In this document: piece after piece, positions 10,378 to 20,397 of the stretch
Layout: every line of letters starts with the position of its first letter
How positions within the stretch are numbered: the first letter of the stretch is position 1
Assembly (NCBI GenBank): GCA_910592205.1
Contig: CAJVPJ010000446.1
Coordinates: 1 to 24,871 of the forward strand
Length of the DNA: 24,871 bases
From: Paraglomus occultum
Lineage: Eukaryota > Glomeromycota > Glomeromycetes > Paraglomerales > Paraglomeraceae
Direction: 5' to 3'
Made by a program: the position numbers and the translations under genes
Notes under the pieces: generated by a model
Told to the model about the DNA's origin: nothing
Seen by the model: the letters and a program-made list of their open reading frames with translations, nothing else
The model's database searches: none

Positions 10378-10623
10378 CATTGGCAAGCCCACCCAAAAAG
10401 TTATCTAACATTCACTTCTTTCAAGCTATGTAATGCACTTAGTAAGGCTATCCATGACTTTTTTCATCAGGAAGAAATTTATTATGTTTTCTCCGTGCTA
10501 CTTCGTCGTCAACGAGATAAAATTCGGGATGAGTTAGAAGAATTATTAGGCAACAGTTTAGAAGAAGAAATCGAGGCTTCTCTTGTAGATTGCGAAGAAT
10601 TAGTGGTGAATATAATGCCGTAA
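10378..10623 (+). pseudogene. Coding-like acidic segment, unidentified
   Basis: An 81-codon open stretch without a proper ATG start, in the same frame as the end of the preceding OB-like fragment, closes at TAA 10621-10623. The predicted chain is strongly helical and charged in its second half: RRQRDKIRDELEELLGNSL followed by an EEEIEASLVDCEELV segment. It could be the C-terminal part of the OB-like protein or an exon of another element gene. I do not recognise the family. Its length and amphipathic pattern argue weakly against chance. Confidence 0.35.
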
Positions 10624-11102
10624 CTAGTACCAAACGAGTGGAACTAACAGTGAACGGGTTAGTATAGAGGAAGATACGAGGTTAATAAAAAATTAACCAG
10701 TGATCGACTGTTTGTTATTTCTAGATATATTACGATAGGAGAAGATACAATGGTTCTTTTGGAACTTCTCGATATAGACATTCTATATACATGACTGCTC
10801 CTTCCCCAAGACATCCTCTTCAATCGCCTTCCTCAGCAAAATCTTTGACTCTAATATTTTCTTTTTATCTTCTTCGCTGTAATCTTTTAATTCGTGTCAT
10901 TGGGAAAATCGACCGTGTTTTTCATACTCACCTCGCAAACTTTTTCTATTTGAGTTAGGGAATACCTCCCGCTTTACTACCATTGTTCAGGAAATAAGGA
11001 AGCGATTACTACCACCTTCACCCACTTTTCCTATAAATCATCAAACAACAGCTCATACGCTTACTACTATACCGTCGTCACCATCTGCAACCTCATCTCC
11101 TG
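10624..11102. other. Region between OB-like and PIF1 fragments
   Basis: Somewhat less AT-rich than its surroundings, with CT-rich patches at 10800-10860 and 11000-11100. If the two flanking fragments once formed one element, this part should carry decayed helicase. I cannot recognise Walker A or other helicase motifs. Confidence 0.3.
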
Positions 11103-11320
11103 ATGCCGACGTCCGTCGTTTTTATGCATTCTATACCATGTTCTCGTACTCAATTTCCTCTCCAAAATGCATTTAGCTCTCACTGTACACAAAACACAGG
11201 GACTAACACTTACCCCACGTACCTTTGTCAATTGATGACACTATGTTTGCATGTGGACGAGTCTATGTTACCTTTAGTCGTGCAACAAGTTTAGACTTAT
11301 ATGCTTTTGAAGAGAATTAA
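11103..11320 (+). pseudogene. PIF1/Helitron helicase C-terminal fragment (copy 1)
   Basis: The frame at 11103 reads CSRTQFPLQNAF. After a shift near 11170 the next frame reads LALTVHKTQGLTL, and after a second shift SIDDTMFACGRVYVTFSRAT to the stop TAA at 11318-11320. These are helicase motifs V (TVHKTQG) and VI (YVTFSRAT) of the SF1B PIF1 family used by Helitrons. The Walker A and B motifs are missing, so only the last about 70 residues remain, split by two frameshifts. In a complete Helitron this domain unwinds DNA during rolling-circle transposition. No convincing 3' hairpin plus CTRR terminus was found downstream. Confidence 0.75.
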
Positions 11321-13954
11321 ATTCACATAGATCAAGAAGTGATTACAAAAAATTAAAGACTGTGGTCATTGTTTGTTCATCGATTTCCCCCAAAATAAAA
11401 ATTTCCTTATTTGCTCAATTATCCGAAAAGTACGATTTGTCCCCACTATCTATTTATTACATCATATTAACATATGACATCAATATTAAATAATTGATAA
11501 CCCAATGGGTTGTAATACATAAATATTTCAATAAACAATTTTTTTTGCTTGACAGCTCCCCTTTCGCCTATGCTACTCACTAGTTTCTAGACTAAAGAAA
11601 GGTGCGATATTTTCCCTTGTTTGGTAGGAGTTAACAGTATTGGAATGATCAATAAAATCGAAACTTTTTGGTACAACCATTATTTATTATCGCACAGGAT
11701 GTGTGCAGCAAAGGGGCATGCATGTTTGATTGTCGTTATGTAATTCTTTAAATGGTTTGTGTCATGTAGCCAAAATCTTTACGACAAGCTGCATGTAGGA
11801 CGAATTTTAAAGTATTTCGATTAGTATAAAAGTGCCTTCTCCCCCAAGGGTGGTGGGCGGGTATAGTATACTATTAAAAATCCAGCGCAAAGATCAACAC
11901 AAAAAAATACGATAAATGGGTATTTGAAGGTTAGCGCGAAAAATAAATAAGGGAAAGAACAACTTGATGGACGAATACGCATCGGGAAAACATCAAAAAG
12001 AGTTAGTTTATATGCATAATGGTAGCGTTGGAAATGTACCTTATGCTAACGTATCTATAGCATAGTATATAATAAGATCGGGCCCGAAGTATACTGCATG
12101 AGACTGACCAAATAAAGTATATGGTTGACTATTTACGGAATGCCATTACATACGTCTTAGCCAATGATCATTAGAAGCATACGAAAAGAAATGCTACATG
12201 ACTCGAAGAAGTGACGGCTAAGAAAGATCTTTGAAGCATAGTTAAAATTTTAACTGACTCGACATTACACACTGTAAATCGATATCAAATCGTAATTTAC
12301 GATGGGATTGTTGTTTCAGCAGGGAAAAAATGTTATTGTACAAAAGTGAGTGGTCACTACGAAATTTCACTGATCAACCACCAACGGGTTTTCAATATGT
12401 AAAGTAAAGTTTTACTAATACAACCAATCTTGGTGTAATCAGTGAACTTGTTTGGCATAACTGTGAGCGTATAATTTACAACCAATATTGTAACAACTGG
12501 GCGATACGTGACTGTTTACAATGAATCCAAAAATTTTGAAAAAAATTATTAAAATACTTTTGTTCTAAAAATGCCAATTGTAACCATGTCTTATGTCCTA
12601 AGTAAAACATTTCTGACAATTCAAAATATGCAAATATATTTTTTCAGATTATTTGGTTCAGATTTCATTGAATAATAATTCGAAACGTAAAATTTTTTAA
12701 ATTTTGGGTGTTCATAATTAGATATCACCAAATGCTAATTTTTTTCGCGTAGTGTTACTGTGCTCATTAGTGTTTGCTTGCTTATTGAACCAACTTCCAC
12801 AATATGTTAACGAAAAAACTAACGTAGTTGATCAATAAATTATCTATAATATTCTACGTATCGTTATTCTGAAACCTCCTAATTATCATAATGTATTTTA
12901 GTAAGCGTAGCGATATGGAGACCGGTTCTATTATAAGATAATAAAGCTATCGTAAATTAAACCGGACGTTATAAAATTTTACGAAACATTATGTGCAAGG
13001 TTAAACTAAAATGCTCGTAGTCGCTAAGAATGAGAGTTAAAGATGAAGATGTTGTGTTAATCTTATTATTTGTATCAAAATGAGCGGGTTTTTCCGTCGA
13101 GCTTGTAATCTTTACTATTTGTTTCTTCGTTGCAAACCTTTAATAATTTCCTTAACCAACATAATAATAAGGCTATGTTCCAATGTTGTTAATGTAAATG
13201 AGAGATATTACTATCTTTATTATCGTATGAACAATATGATCGTATGGAAATAATTATAACAGCTGGATAATCGTTCACCAATCGAACGTAATATTCACTT
13301 AACACATCGATGAAGCAATCTCATTCTTACACACATTATTATTGTTACTGTCAACTGAGTATGGATAAACATCCTACCTAGATGATGACTCATGTTGCGA
13401 GAATTTTAAATTTACTGAACGGGAGTCTAACTCCGATAATGATTGTAAATGATTTTATGAGTTACTTGTAACTATTCCGTTGTGATGACATTACCACTAC
13501 CGAAGAGTATTATGACATCGCTGAACTTAAGTGACAGGTTTAAGCTTTCCTCCCTCCTTAGTAGGCATAGTTCGATTCGAGACTGTGATTATCGTTGTAA
13601 ATTATAACGTATAAGGCTATATTGCGCATATGATTAATAACGTTAGTCATACGGAGCCTAGTCATGAAGCGATTGTGAGAAAAACCCTCAGGTATATCCC
13701 ACCACGTTTACAGAGAGGACTACAGTCATGTGAGTAAAGCATCGGTAGGATTTTATTATAATAGTAGATAAACATGTATATTTTCGTTTGTAAATCTCAT
13801 TTTACATAATGTAATACTGTGTAGTAATGATAAATGATATTAATATAAATAATGTTGGTATATAAGATGGTACCGTATTTTATAAAAAAACAATGTAAGA
13901 TATCTGATACAAAAATATATAGAATCACAACCACCACTTTTCTCTAACAGGAGA
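11321..13954. other. 2.6 kb with no recognisable gene
   Basis: AT-rich sequence with no long frame and no convincing TIR pair. Only short palindromes are visible: AACCCA-A-TGGGTT near 11500 and a GTATAGTATACTA stretch near 11861. It may be decayed element DNA, including the rest of the element that supplied the PIF1 fragment. I see nothing specific. Confidence 0.4.
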
Positions 13955-14234
13955 CAGAAAATTATGGGACAAATTATTGCCCATTGCCCGACGAGCCGCT
14001 TTCTCCTTGTCTGGGCAGAATCTTCACCGTGAAAAAGTTGTCTCCCTGCTACTCCGTTAGCATCACCAGCCCACATCTGGGCGGCCCTCGTTGATATCGC
14101 CCGTTGGTCTGCCAGCCAGGTCGGTGCGATGCAATGTTTGCGGTAATTGTTATGCGAAACGCCAGAAACGCGTTCCGCCAGAACTTAGGTCCGTCTTCGT
14201 GACTGTCATTGTTGGCAGCGAGCGGTAGAGGCAT
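13955..14234 (-). pseudogene. HMG-box-like (MATA_HMG type) remnant, frameshifted
   Basis: From an ATG at 14234 the minus strand reads a short N-terminal part and then GPKFWRNAFLAFR, resembling the first helix entry of an HMG box. After a frameshift near 14150 the next frame reads NYRKHCIAPTWLADQRAIST then RAAQMWAGDANGVAGRQLF. This has the expected spacing of the second helix, the conserved Trp, and the Phe before helix three. A basic TRRKRL follows. HMG boxes bend DNA and act as transcription or mating-type regulators, and Glomeromycotina carry many such genes. The segment is clearly richer in GC than its surroundings. The match is by eye and weak, and another DNA-binding domain is possible. 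A pogo-type terminus lies just upstream (14360-14457). Confidence 0.4.
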
Positions 14235-14359
14235 TGTTAAATGTTTTTTTTTTGGGGAGAAAAGTTTATGTGCGCGCGATAGAGATTGCATTTAAAATCT
14301 CCTAATCGCGTTAGTTTTTTTTTAAATTTGTTTGTTGTCTGTTTTAAAATTGTATAGTC

Positions 14360-14457
14360 CGCTTTAATGAAGGTCTGATTTAACGAAGACAGTATTATAA
14401 CGAAGCTTTTTTTAACGGAAGTTTTTAACGAAGTACGTTAAAGCGGATTTCACTGTG
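14360..14457. mobile_element. Single pogo-like terminal region
   Basis: Read on the minus strand from 14457 it begins CACAGTGAAATCCGCTTTAA and contains three spaced CTTCGTTA motifs. This is the same terminus type as the 349-1663 element. TA follows at 14458-14459. By orientation the element body lies to the left, across the HMG-like remnant, but no matching left terminus was found. The copy is therefore truncated or its other end has decayed. Confidence 0.6.
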
Positions 14458-14459
14458 TA

Positions 14460-15127
14460 CATATTTTTTTATATCAAAATACTAGTCAATATGAGCATGT
14501 GAAGAAATTGCTTGTGAACGAATAGCTTTCCTTATCACTGTCCCATTTCGGATAGACTTTGTGCTGTACAAAAATTGATTTGGTTAATGGGAAGGGGTGT
14601 TGATTGTATGGTAAAGTATATAGCAAAGTGCTTACCATTAAAAAGTCTTGGCACGAATTGGTTGGTTGAAATTGCAAGCAATCTTTGTTCGCACATTTGT
14701 AAAAGGGAGAAGGCCTGCCAAAGTACGTGTTATTAAATCTTATACATAAATTTATTAAAACGTCTATCGCTGTGCCTTGATAAAATAATTATGCCATTAA
14801 TATTTATACAGTTAACAATAACCGTAAAATAAAATAAGCGAACAGCATAAATGTGGCAATAACCGTATCGGCATATAAATAATAATATTGTTTATATCTC
14901 GGTTCTTTTTTTATGCACCTTATTAATTAGCCACAGCCACATATTTCATCAGATCTGCCGATCTTCAGACGCGCACGTTGGTTGGTTGGATATCATAGAC
15001 AAAAAATAAGGAAAATTGATTATGTTCTTCTTGCATAATATCACATGATAATCTTGACGTATATGCATCCATTGAAAAGGCTTGGCAGTGAAAAAAAAAA
15101 CTAGCCGTTGCCCTTTTAGCGGAATGT
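14460..15127. other. Intergenic, nothing recognised
   Basis: AT-rich sequence with short frames that lack ATG starts or protein-like composition. No repeat or terminus was identified beyond the pogo end to its left. Confidence 0.4.
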
Positions 15128-15369
15128 TTATTCATTTGTGTCGTTTGGTACAACATCTAACTCATGGATTGCTTTCATTGGCTTACGAAAGACTTTCTCA
15201 ATCCGCCAGAGTAGCATGTCAATACACCGCTCATTAATAAGGACAAAGTCAATGACAAGTTCAACGTGGGTCGAATAGACGTTCGGGCACTGCATATCAT
15301 GTCATTTGTCTTTCCATACACTTCTATTGCGACATTTACTTTAAAGACGGTAGATTTTATAGCCCACAT
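15128..15369 (-). pseudogene. Unidentified small coding-like fragment
   Basis: On the minus strand an ATG at about 15367-15369 opens a frame reading STVFKVNVAIEVYGKTNDM. One frame away, from about 15300 to the TAA at 15128-15130, an open stretch reads CPNVYSTHVELVIDFVLINE and then LLWRIEKVFRKPMKAIHELD. Together they look like one protein of about 80 residues with a single frameshift near 15295-15300. The second part has a plausible beta-strand plus amphipathic-helix pattern. I do not recognise a family, and a chance open frame cannot be excluded. Confidence 0.3.
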
Positions 15370-16559
15370 ATTGTCTTCAAAAGATATGGTGAAAATGAAT
15401 AGAACTAGTCAATAGGTGGTGGGCGATGAGAAGGTTTCAATATAGAGTTGGGTACAAAGATGATCGCTGATCCTAATATAAGATTGCAATTGCATCAATC
15501 TTGTCTTTTGTTCAACAATGCAGCAAGAAACTATAAAGCAACCGCCTCATATCTTCGACAAGCGGAACCTTTGACAACCAAAAATAAACGGCGTTATTCT
15601 AAGCACATTTTGTTCTAACGGAAACTCAAAGTAACAAAGGAAACTAGTCAACTCGGATTCATAAATGGCAATTAGTTAGAGAGTAATGTCACGGATATGT
15701 ATTCTGTTGTAATATGTGCAGTCCATATTACCCGCCCGAGCGACTCACGAAATTTCTCTTTTTCCTCAGATCAGGACTATGACAATTCTAACATTAGCGC
15801 GACTGTACTAAGGATCAATGCTATTTTTCCGATCTCCGTCAGCCCCAAAGATACAAACACTCTGCTGTCGTCGAGTTTGCTCTTTTATTAATTAAAATTA
15901 CCAGACAACATTCTACCCGACTTTACAAACATCCAAAGCTTCATCTTCCAGAATCTCCTGACTATCGAGAATGCACATCTCAGAGTGCAACGTTGGGAAT
16001 TCATCGTTCTGGGGTCTCCGACAAGGCCTCAGACGACTTTGAGCACAGCGACTGCTTTTGCTGCAGGTCTGAATTTATTTTGGATTTATAACCCGAAGGC
16101 ATCATTGCAGGTTTGTTACAACCCGTGAAGAATGTACGCCTTGTCATTACGTCTTTTCTCATATTGTTTTTTTGTTCTACCCCCAATACCCTTTTTCTTA
16201 TATCTTTCCTCACCTTTATGCCATGCACTAGACTATGCGCGTAGAGCTTTGTCAAATGACTGGACATTGCTGAGAGGAAGGAGGAATAGAGTTTTATATA
16301 CTTGAAGATGAGTTACAGTATATGCGAATCATTAGAGCATATTAGTACTTGGACGTATCCAATATGGTGAAGATGGGTGTTATTCAAATGTTTGTGCATG
16401 TCATTTTGTGATCTTCTCAAATCTCATAATATTGTCTTTATTTCTTATCTTTCCTCTTACCCAAATTTCCAGCGCCCTTCCACCTTGTATTCACGGTGTA
16501 TCCAAGTCATTTGTGCATCCATCAGGCTTCTTGACGTCCATGCTTGAGACATTACCTCG
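15370..16559. other. Region with short unassigned frames
   Basis: Several frames of 60-90 codons occur on both strands: plus 15427-15618 containing NAARNYKATASYLRQAEPL, plus 15697-15891, and minus 16001-16267. None shows a domain I recognise, and most are within chance length for this base composition. No inverted termini were found. Confidence 0.35.
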
Positions 16560-16700
16560 TTACAACAAAAAGATGACAGTGAGTTCTGTCTCGCATGTGT
16601 GGTCTCTTTGGTGTTTACATATTTCCTGCTTTTGTGCAGCAGTTAGATGTGTATAGGGTTTGGGGCGCTTTTTACCAGTATTTTTTTAGCAGCGATCCAT
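16560..16700 (-). pseudogene. psq/CENP-B-type HTH fragment of a pogo-like transposase
   Basis: The minus strand has an ATG at 16700, an in-frame stop four codons later, and then the open stretch GKKRPKPYTHLTAAQKQEIC, closing at TAA 16560-16562. The LTAAQKQEIC core closely parallels LTLAQKKELC of the transposase remnant at 939-1364. The leading basic KKRPKP run is typical of the N-terminus of these proteins. Only the first helix region is convincing, and the GxSTVSxIL recognition helix is not seen. No TIRs surround it. It abuts the C-terminal tail of integrase copy B. Confidence 0.45.
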
Positions 16701-16753
16701 CAAACTCTTTTGTGATTTGGACAGGCGGCAGAATTTTATTAAGCGTCCGAAAA

Positions 16754-16945
16754 TTAACGACCCATCTTACATGGTAAATGCTTGCGATCCATCTTACCCC
16801 TATCTTCATTTGGTATATGAAGGAGAACTGTATCACCTTTTTTGATGTCTAATTTTCGAACTTTAATACGGGCATCCATAGTTTCTTTCATTTTGCTTCT
16901 GTATAGGCTTGCGTGCAACATTGTGTATATCACTGTTATCCTTTT
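16754..16945 (-). pseudogene. C-terminal tail of integrase retroelement copy B
   Basis: Within an open minus-strand frame the final part reads SLYRSKMKETMDARIKVRKL, then the beta-rich segment KKGDTVLLHIPNEDRGKMDR and HLPCK. The same module ends copy A (VGELVHINIPQIDREGIDR then FPCK at about 3450-3530). It is the SH3/chromo-like tail that follows the integrase core in this family. It lies 1.2 kb downstream of the copy B core (18114-18683) on the same strand. An unrelated spliced gene sits in between. Confidence 0.7.
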
Positions 16946-17072
16946 TTTATTGTTATTAAAAAAAAAAAAAACAACTTTATTATTTATTGTTATTGAGTTT
17001 ACACAAAATAAAAGTAAATTCGCCATACACTTTGATAAACAACATAATTAGTCATCATCATTATTATTCGAT

Positions 17073-17851
17073 TTATACCTCATTGGTTGAATCAACGGCT
17101 TCGGCTAACCACCTTCTAAATTTTTCTTCCCATACATCAAGAAGGACTTGTGGGTAATCGTCAATTTTGCGAAGTTTATTAAGCTTTTCTAAACTCTGGC
17201 TCAATCTCGGCACAACTTGATTCTCGGCGAGTTTACCAGACATGGTCTGCCGTCGTCCAAACCACGCTTCCCATTGAGAGTTGATTGTCTCCCAGCTTTC
17301 GGCCACCTTCAAATTAAGTTCGATGTTAGTAATAGTAACACATGTATAAAATATAGCCGAAGTTTGCATTGTTAAAAACTTTCTATGAAAATTAATTTAC
17401 TGGAGCATCTATTACGATTGTTCGTGATTGTAATTTTTTCGTCTTGGGGGAAGACTAATGGTAGATGTTATAATTAGCTAATACTAAAGCAAATAAAAAT
17501 TTACTAGCACAAGCAACTCACCTGTACATTTTTCTCAACTTTTCGTTTCCTGTTTACGGGCGTTGTTAAATCCCCTGAAGGAGGACCGTTTCCTCCAGAC
17601 ACTTTTGTCATCCAGTTCTGAACAGTTTGGATCCACCCGTTTACTTCTTCAGTAGGAACCTGTTTGCTTTCCTTAAACCGAAGCAACTCCCGCTCATTTC
17701 TCTGCATCTGTTTCAGGAGTTTATCTGGTCGGCCTTCACTGGTGATAAATGCCCAATCAGAAGCCAATAATTCCATTGCTTGCTTCATTTCTTCCCATTG
17801 TTCTTCCGTTGGTTCTACGTTCTTCAACTTATAATAATCTTCTTCTGTCAT
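17073..17851 (-). CDS. Two-exon, 187-residue protein of unknown function
   Basis: Exon 1 runs from the ATG at 17851 to 17522 (110 codons). The intron is 17521-17307 (215 nt, donor GTGAGT, acceptor GAAG). Exon 2 runs 17306-17073 (77 codons plus stop), in phase 0. The nearer AG at 17400 would add an immediate stop, which supports the chosen acceptor. The protein is charged and Trp-rich, with repeated W-x(5-6)-W helices: NGWIQTVQNWMTKV, SWETINSQWEAWFGRR and VWEEKFRRWLAEAV. A basic NRKRKVEK run in the middle could be a nuclear signal. No frameshift or internal stop is present, unlike everything around it. It sits in the same orientation between the core and tail of integrase copy B. I do not recognise a family. 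It may be an element-encoded accessory protein or a host gene. Confidence 0.6.
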
Positions 17852-17963
17852 AATTCTTCCCTTAACTTGTTTTGGTCAGATTTTTGGCTTTTGCTAAATT
17901 GAGTTATAATAACAATGTTATATATTATATAAGGTATTAAAAGTCAAATTTACAAACACTTAC

Positions 17964-18024
17964 TTTTTTTCCCACCACTTTTTCTTCGATATTATAATTC
18001 TCCGTTTCTCCAATATTTCCTACC
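17964..18024 (-). other. Possible small exon of integrase copy B linker
   Basis: An open segment containing GNIGETENYNIEEKVVGKK is bounded upstream by ACATAG and downstream by GTAAGT, both in phase 0. The acidic linker of copy B upstream ends with an in-phase GTGTGC donor at about 18111. This suggests one short exon flanked by introns. The junction to the 17851 ATG is not in phase with any acceptor I found, so a join to the downstream gene is unproven. Confidence 0.35.
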
Positions 18025-18111
18025 TATGTATCGTTGTTTACAAAAACGTTAGTAATAATAAAACACAATGTAAATGCAAATAGCTATATAATATGTATCG
18101 TTTTCCAGCAC

Positions 18112-18683
18112 ACCTCCTCCTCTTCATTGCTATGTTCATTATTCTCTTCCGCTAAATTCCTCGTGTTATTGACTTCTGATTCTGAGTAAGTGGTTTTTTC
18201 AAAGTCTGGATTCAGGCTTTCCTCGAAGTCTATATTCAACTGCTCCTCATGATTTCATTATCGTTGAAGTCATCCAATAATGCATAGTATGTTTGTGGAT
18301 TTTTATTGAATACCAGCTCATACGGCGTACAGTTTGTAACTCTGCATACGGATACATTCATTGCATCAGTCTAACATTTACTTCTGTTGTATTCCATCCA
18401 TTTAGCAAGCTTGGTTTTTAAAATGGCATTCGCTCTTTCAACAGAGCCCTGTGACTGCGGATGTCTCGGGCTACCTCTAACAATTTTTGTGCTTGGCCAC
18501 ATGGACATGAGCTCTTTGATAATATTCGATGTAAATTCTGCTCCATTATCACTCTGTAATATCAATGGGGCACCAAAAACCATAAATACATTGTACAATG
18601 CCTTAGCCACTTCTGTAGGACTTTACTTTTTAAAGGACTCATGGTCGTGCATATGACAAATCCATTTGTAGCCCTGATCTGGT
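18112..18683 (-). pseudogene. SCAND3/KRBA2-like integrase core (copy B), interrupted
   Basis: The minus-strand frame from 18683 reads DQGYKWICHMHDH, whose last Asp is the probable first catalytic residue. After an in-frame TAA it continues as VAKALYNVFMVFGAPLILQS then DNGAEF, with the second Asp, and HPQSQGSVERAN, with the Glu. All three catalytic positions are therefore present. A TAG at 18371-18373 follows SKC. The same frame continues with NCTPYELVFNKNPQTYYALL. A frameshift near 18250 leads into an acidic Glu/Asn linker ending in EEEE near 18112. Upstream of about 18690 similarity stops abruptly, so the zinc-binding N-terminus is lost. Such integrases cut and join DNA strands during element insertion. 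Two stops and a frameshift inactivate this copy. Confidence 0.8.
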
Positions 18684-19360
18684 GTGTTACTAATGAAATT
18701 TAAAATTCCCAGTTTTTCCAGAGATTTAGTTAATTAGCAAAAGTTCATGGAAAAGATAACAGTTTTTCCCAGTTTTCCAGAGACAATTCCTTTAATTATA
18801 AAATGTGCACAAGTGTGCTGTTATTCATTTGATTGTTAATAACAGCTCTTAAAATGAATTTCATTTGCGTTTTCACAAACTGTTCCTGTTATTCCTTTGC
18901 CACTTTGTCCAATTTGATGATCTGCATAAATTGTCAACATACAATTACTTTTCATTGTGGCATAAGTAGCCTCATTCAGTTTACTATTTATGAAGACTGA
19001 TGAAATTACTAACTACTTAATATGGTAATAGGCTATCATTAATTCATATTCTCTGATGCCACCTGCATTATCTCCACTGATGGTATCACCAACTACAATG
19101 AACTTTCAATCCAATAGACATAATGACCAGCAGCAGCTCCCTCATCAAGTTCTTGACAGTGAGACATCAGGCATTTTCAGATGAAACCATGCATCTCCTA
19201 TCATGGAGCAAAGAAGGAATAATGCTCCATTTGATCCACTAATAGCTCTCAGTCAGCATGGTACTCTAGGTACTCTGAGATGTGGCAGTCATCAAAGTGG
19301 ACATGTCAACAATGAGCCATTGGTCATCCAGTATTACACTAATTTATGTGAGGGAATTAG
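18684..19360. other. Unassigned region with a short direct repeat
   Basis: The motif CCCAGTTTTxCCAGAGA occurs at about 18708 and again at about 18768, within 60 bases. A frame at 19203-19403 contains SQHGTLGTLRCGSHQSGH but has no recognisable domain. No terminus of the flanking integrase element was found. Confidence 0.35.
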
Positions 19361-19573
19361 CTGCAAATCAATAACCAAAGGATTAGAAATCTTGACAATG
19401 TAGACATCATTCCAAATGTCATATTTCAATTGACTGATGAATCACAGGCCATTGATGCCATAACAAGGGCATTACTACCACAATTAGGTGATGATAATTG
19501 GTTTCTCTTAAGCTGCCAGAGACAAGGGGTACTTTTGCAGATTATGAATAGCAATACCTTTAGTGATCTTTGA
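19361..19573 (+). pseudogene. Unidentified coding-like fragment
   Basis: A 70-codon open stretch begins after a TAG at 19358-19360 and ends at TGA 19571-19573, without an ATG start. It reads VDIIPNVIFQLTDESQAIDA followed by a segment with LLPQLGDDNWFLLSCQRQGV. Its mix of hydrophobic and charged residues is protein-like. It could be an exon or a fragment of a decayed gene. I do not recognise it. Confidence 0.3.
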
Positions 19574-19874
19574 TATTTCACATGTACTTTTTATTTCAAA
19601 ACATATTATAAGAGTAACCTCATTAAATTTGTAGTGCAGCAATGCATTGACCTAAGAAATTATACATCACAAAGCTCCCACTGCAGTTATTGTGATGTGC
19701 AACAATCCCCCTTCCAACTTCGCCTATTTTGTCACCATCAATACCCACTATTACTATTTCACAACATCCTTGTCTTTTATAATACCTCCATCACCTCAAC
19801 CAAACCCTGATCCATCCTTTTCAGGCCATCATTAGACACAAATTTATTACACACAACATTATAATTACATGTGA
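19574..19874. other. Upstream flank of the Helitron 3' part
   Basis: AT-rich sequence. No clear TC-type Helitron 5' terminus and no coding frame were seen. The Helitron 5' boundary remains unknown. Confidence 0.35.
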
Positions 19875-20396
19875 GTTTATAACACCTGTTTGTCAATCTA
19901 CACTTTATTGAATACAAAGGTCACTCAACGGTTACAACAAGGCGGGATATATCAAATTTCCGGAAAATTTAAGCCACTTAAAGACAATTCCTTTAATGTC
20001 ATAATTACAACTAGCATACGGATACACATAGACGAAGAACATGCACCCATCTCAAAACCGATCGCCCATTTAATCGGCAATACTACAACCCATGCTGATA
20101 TTACCAAGACGGGTTATACCTTATGCTTACAAGTAAAGCCCTACTTATCGAAAGACCAGTTTCAACCGTACACGATAATGTTAACCCATCCTGCTAATGG
20201 CCGATTGAAAAATGCTATCACGAAATCGAAAAAAAATTCATTGATACATGCGACTGGAATTTTATTCTTTCTAGAAAAGCAAGTCTACTGTGAGTTATTG
20301 GAATATCAATTCATTCCGGCACGCACGGATACCGATGACGGAATCACAGTCCCTTGGAAAAAGTCGCAAACAAGACGAACGGCAAATCGGTCATAG
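19875..20396 (+). CDS. OB-fold-like protein of a Helitron (copy 2), partial
   Basis: An open frame runs from just after a stop at 19872-19874 to TAG at 20394-20396, about 173 codons. It has no ATG near its beginning (19890 is TTG), so it is probably 5'-truncated or preceded by an intron. The chain shows two beta-rich blocks. The first holds YQISGKFKPLKDNSFNVIIT, the second GYTLCLQVKPYLSKDQFQPY. A strand pair, NSLIHATGILFFLEKQVYCE, follows, and the end is basic. The pattern resembles an OB-fold single-strand DNA-binding (RPA-like) protein. The same blocks recur at 21956-22436 (VTGKFKMLNN; GYHLTLEVKPYLSSE). The PIF1 tail and Helitron terminus follow directly, suggesting a DNA-binding accessory of the Helitron. 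That role is inference. Confidence 0.5.
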   Translation, partial: VYNTCLSIYTLLNTKVTQRLQQGGIYQISGKFKPLKDNSFNVIITTSIRIHIDEEHAPISKPIAHLIGNTTTHADITKTGYTLCLQVKPYLSKDQFQPYTIMLTHPANGRLKNAITKSKKNSLIHATGILFFLEKQVYCELLEYQFIPARTDTDDGITVPWKKSQTRRTANRS

Positions 20397-20397
20397 A

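Noticed and set aside
11580-11590. CTAG-T as a Helitron end for PIF1 copy 1
   Set aside because: No GC-rich hairpin precedes it within the usual spacing.
13565-13590. GTTCGATTC resembling a tRNA B box
   Set aside because: The flanking bases do not form a T-arm stem, and no A box or acceptor stem was found.
16408-16656. Open plus-strand frame with a signal-peptide-like hydrophobic start
   Set aside because: It begins with GTG, not ATG. Its second half is antisense to the HTH remnant at 16560-16700, and there is no supporting domain.
16930-17000. Poly-A/poly-T tract as a retroposon tail
   Set aside because: Simple AT-rich tract with no associated element end or target duplication.
18387-18656. 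89-codon plus-strand frame
   Set aside because: Antisense to the integrase core, whose catalytic motifs are on the minus strand.
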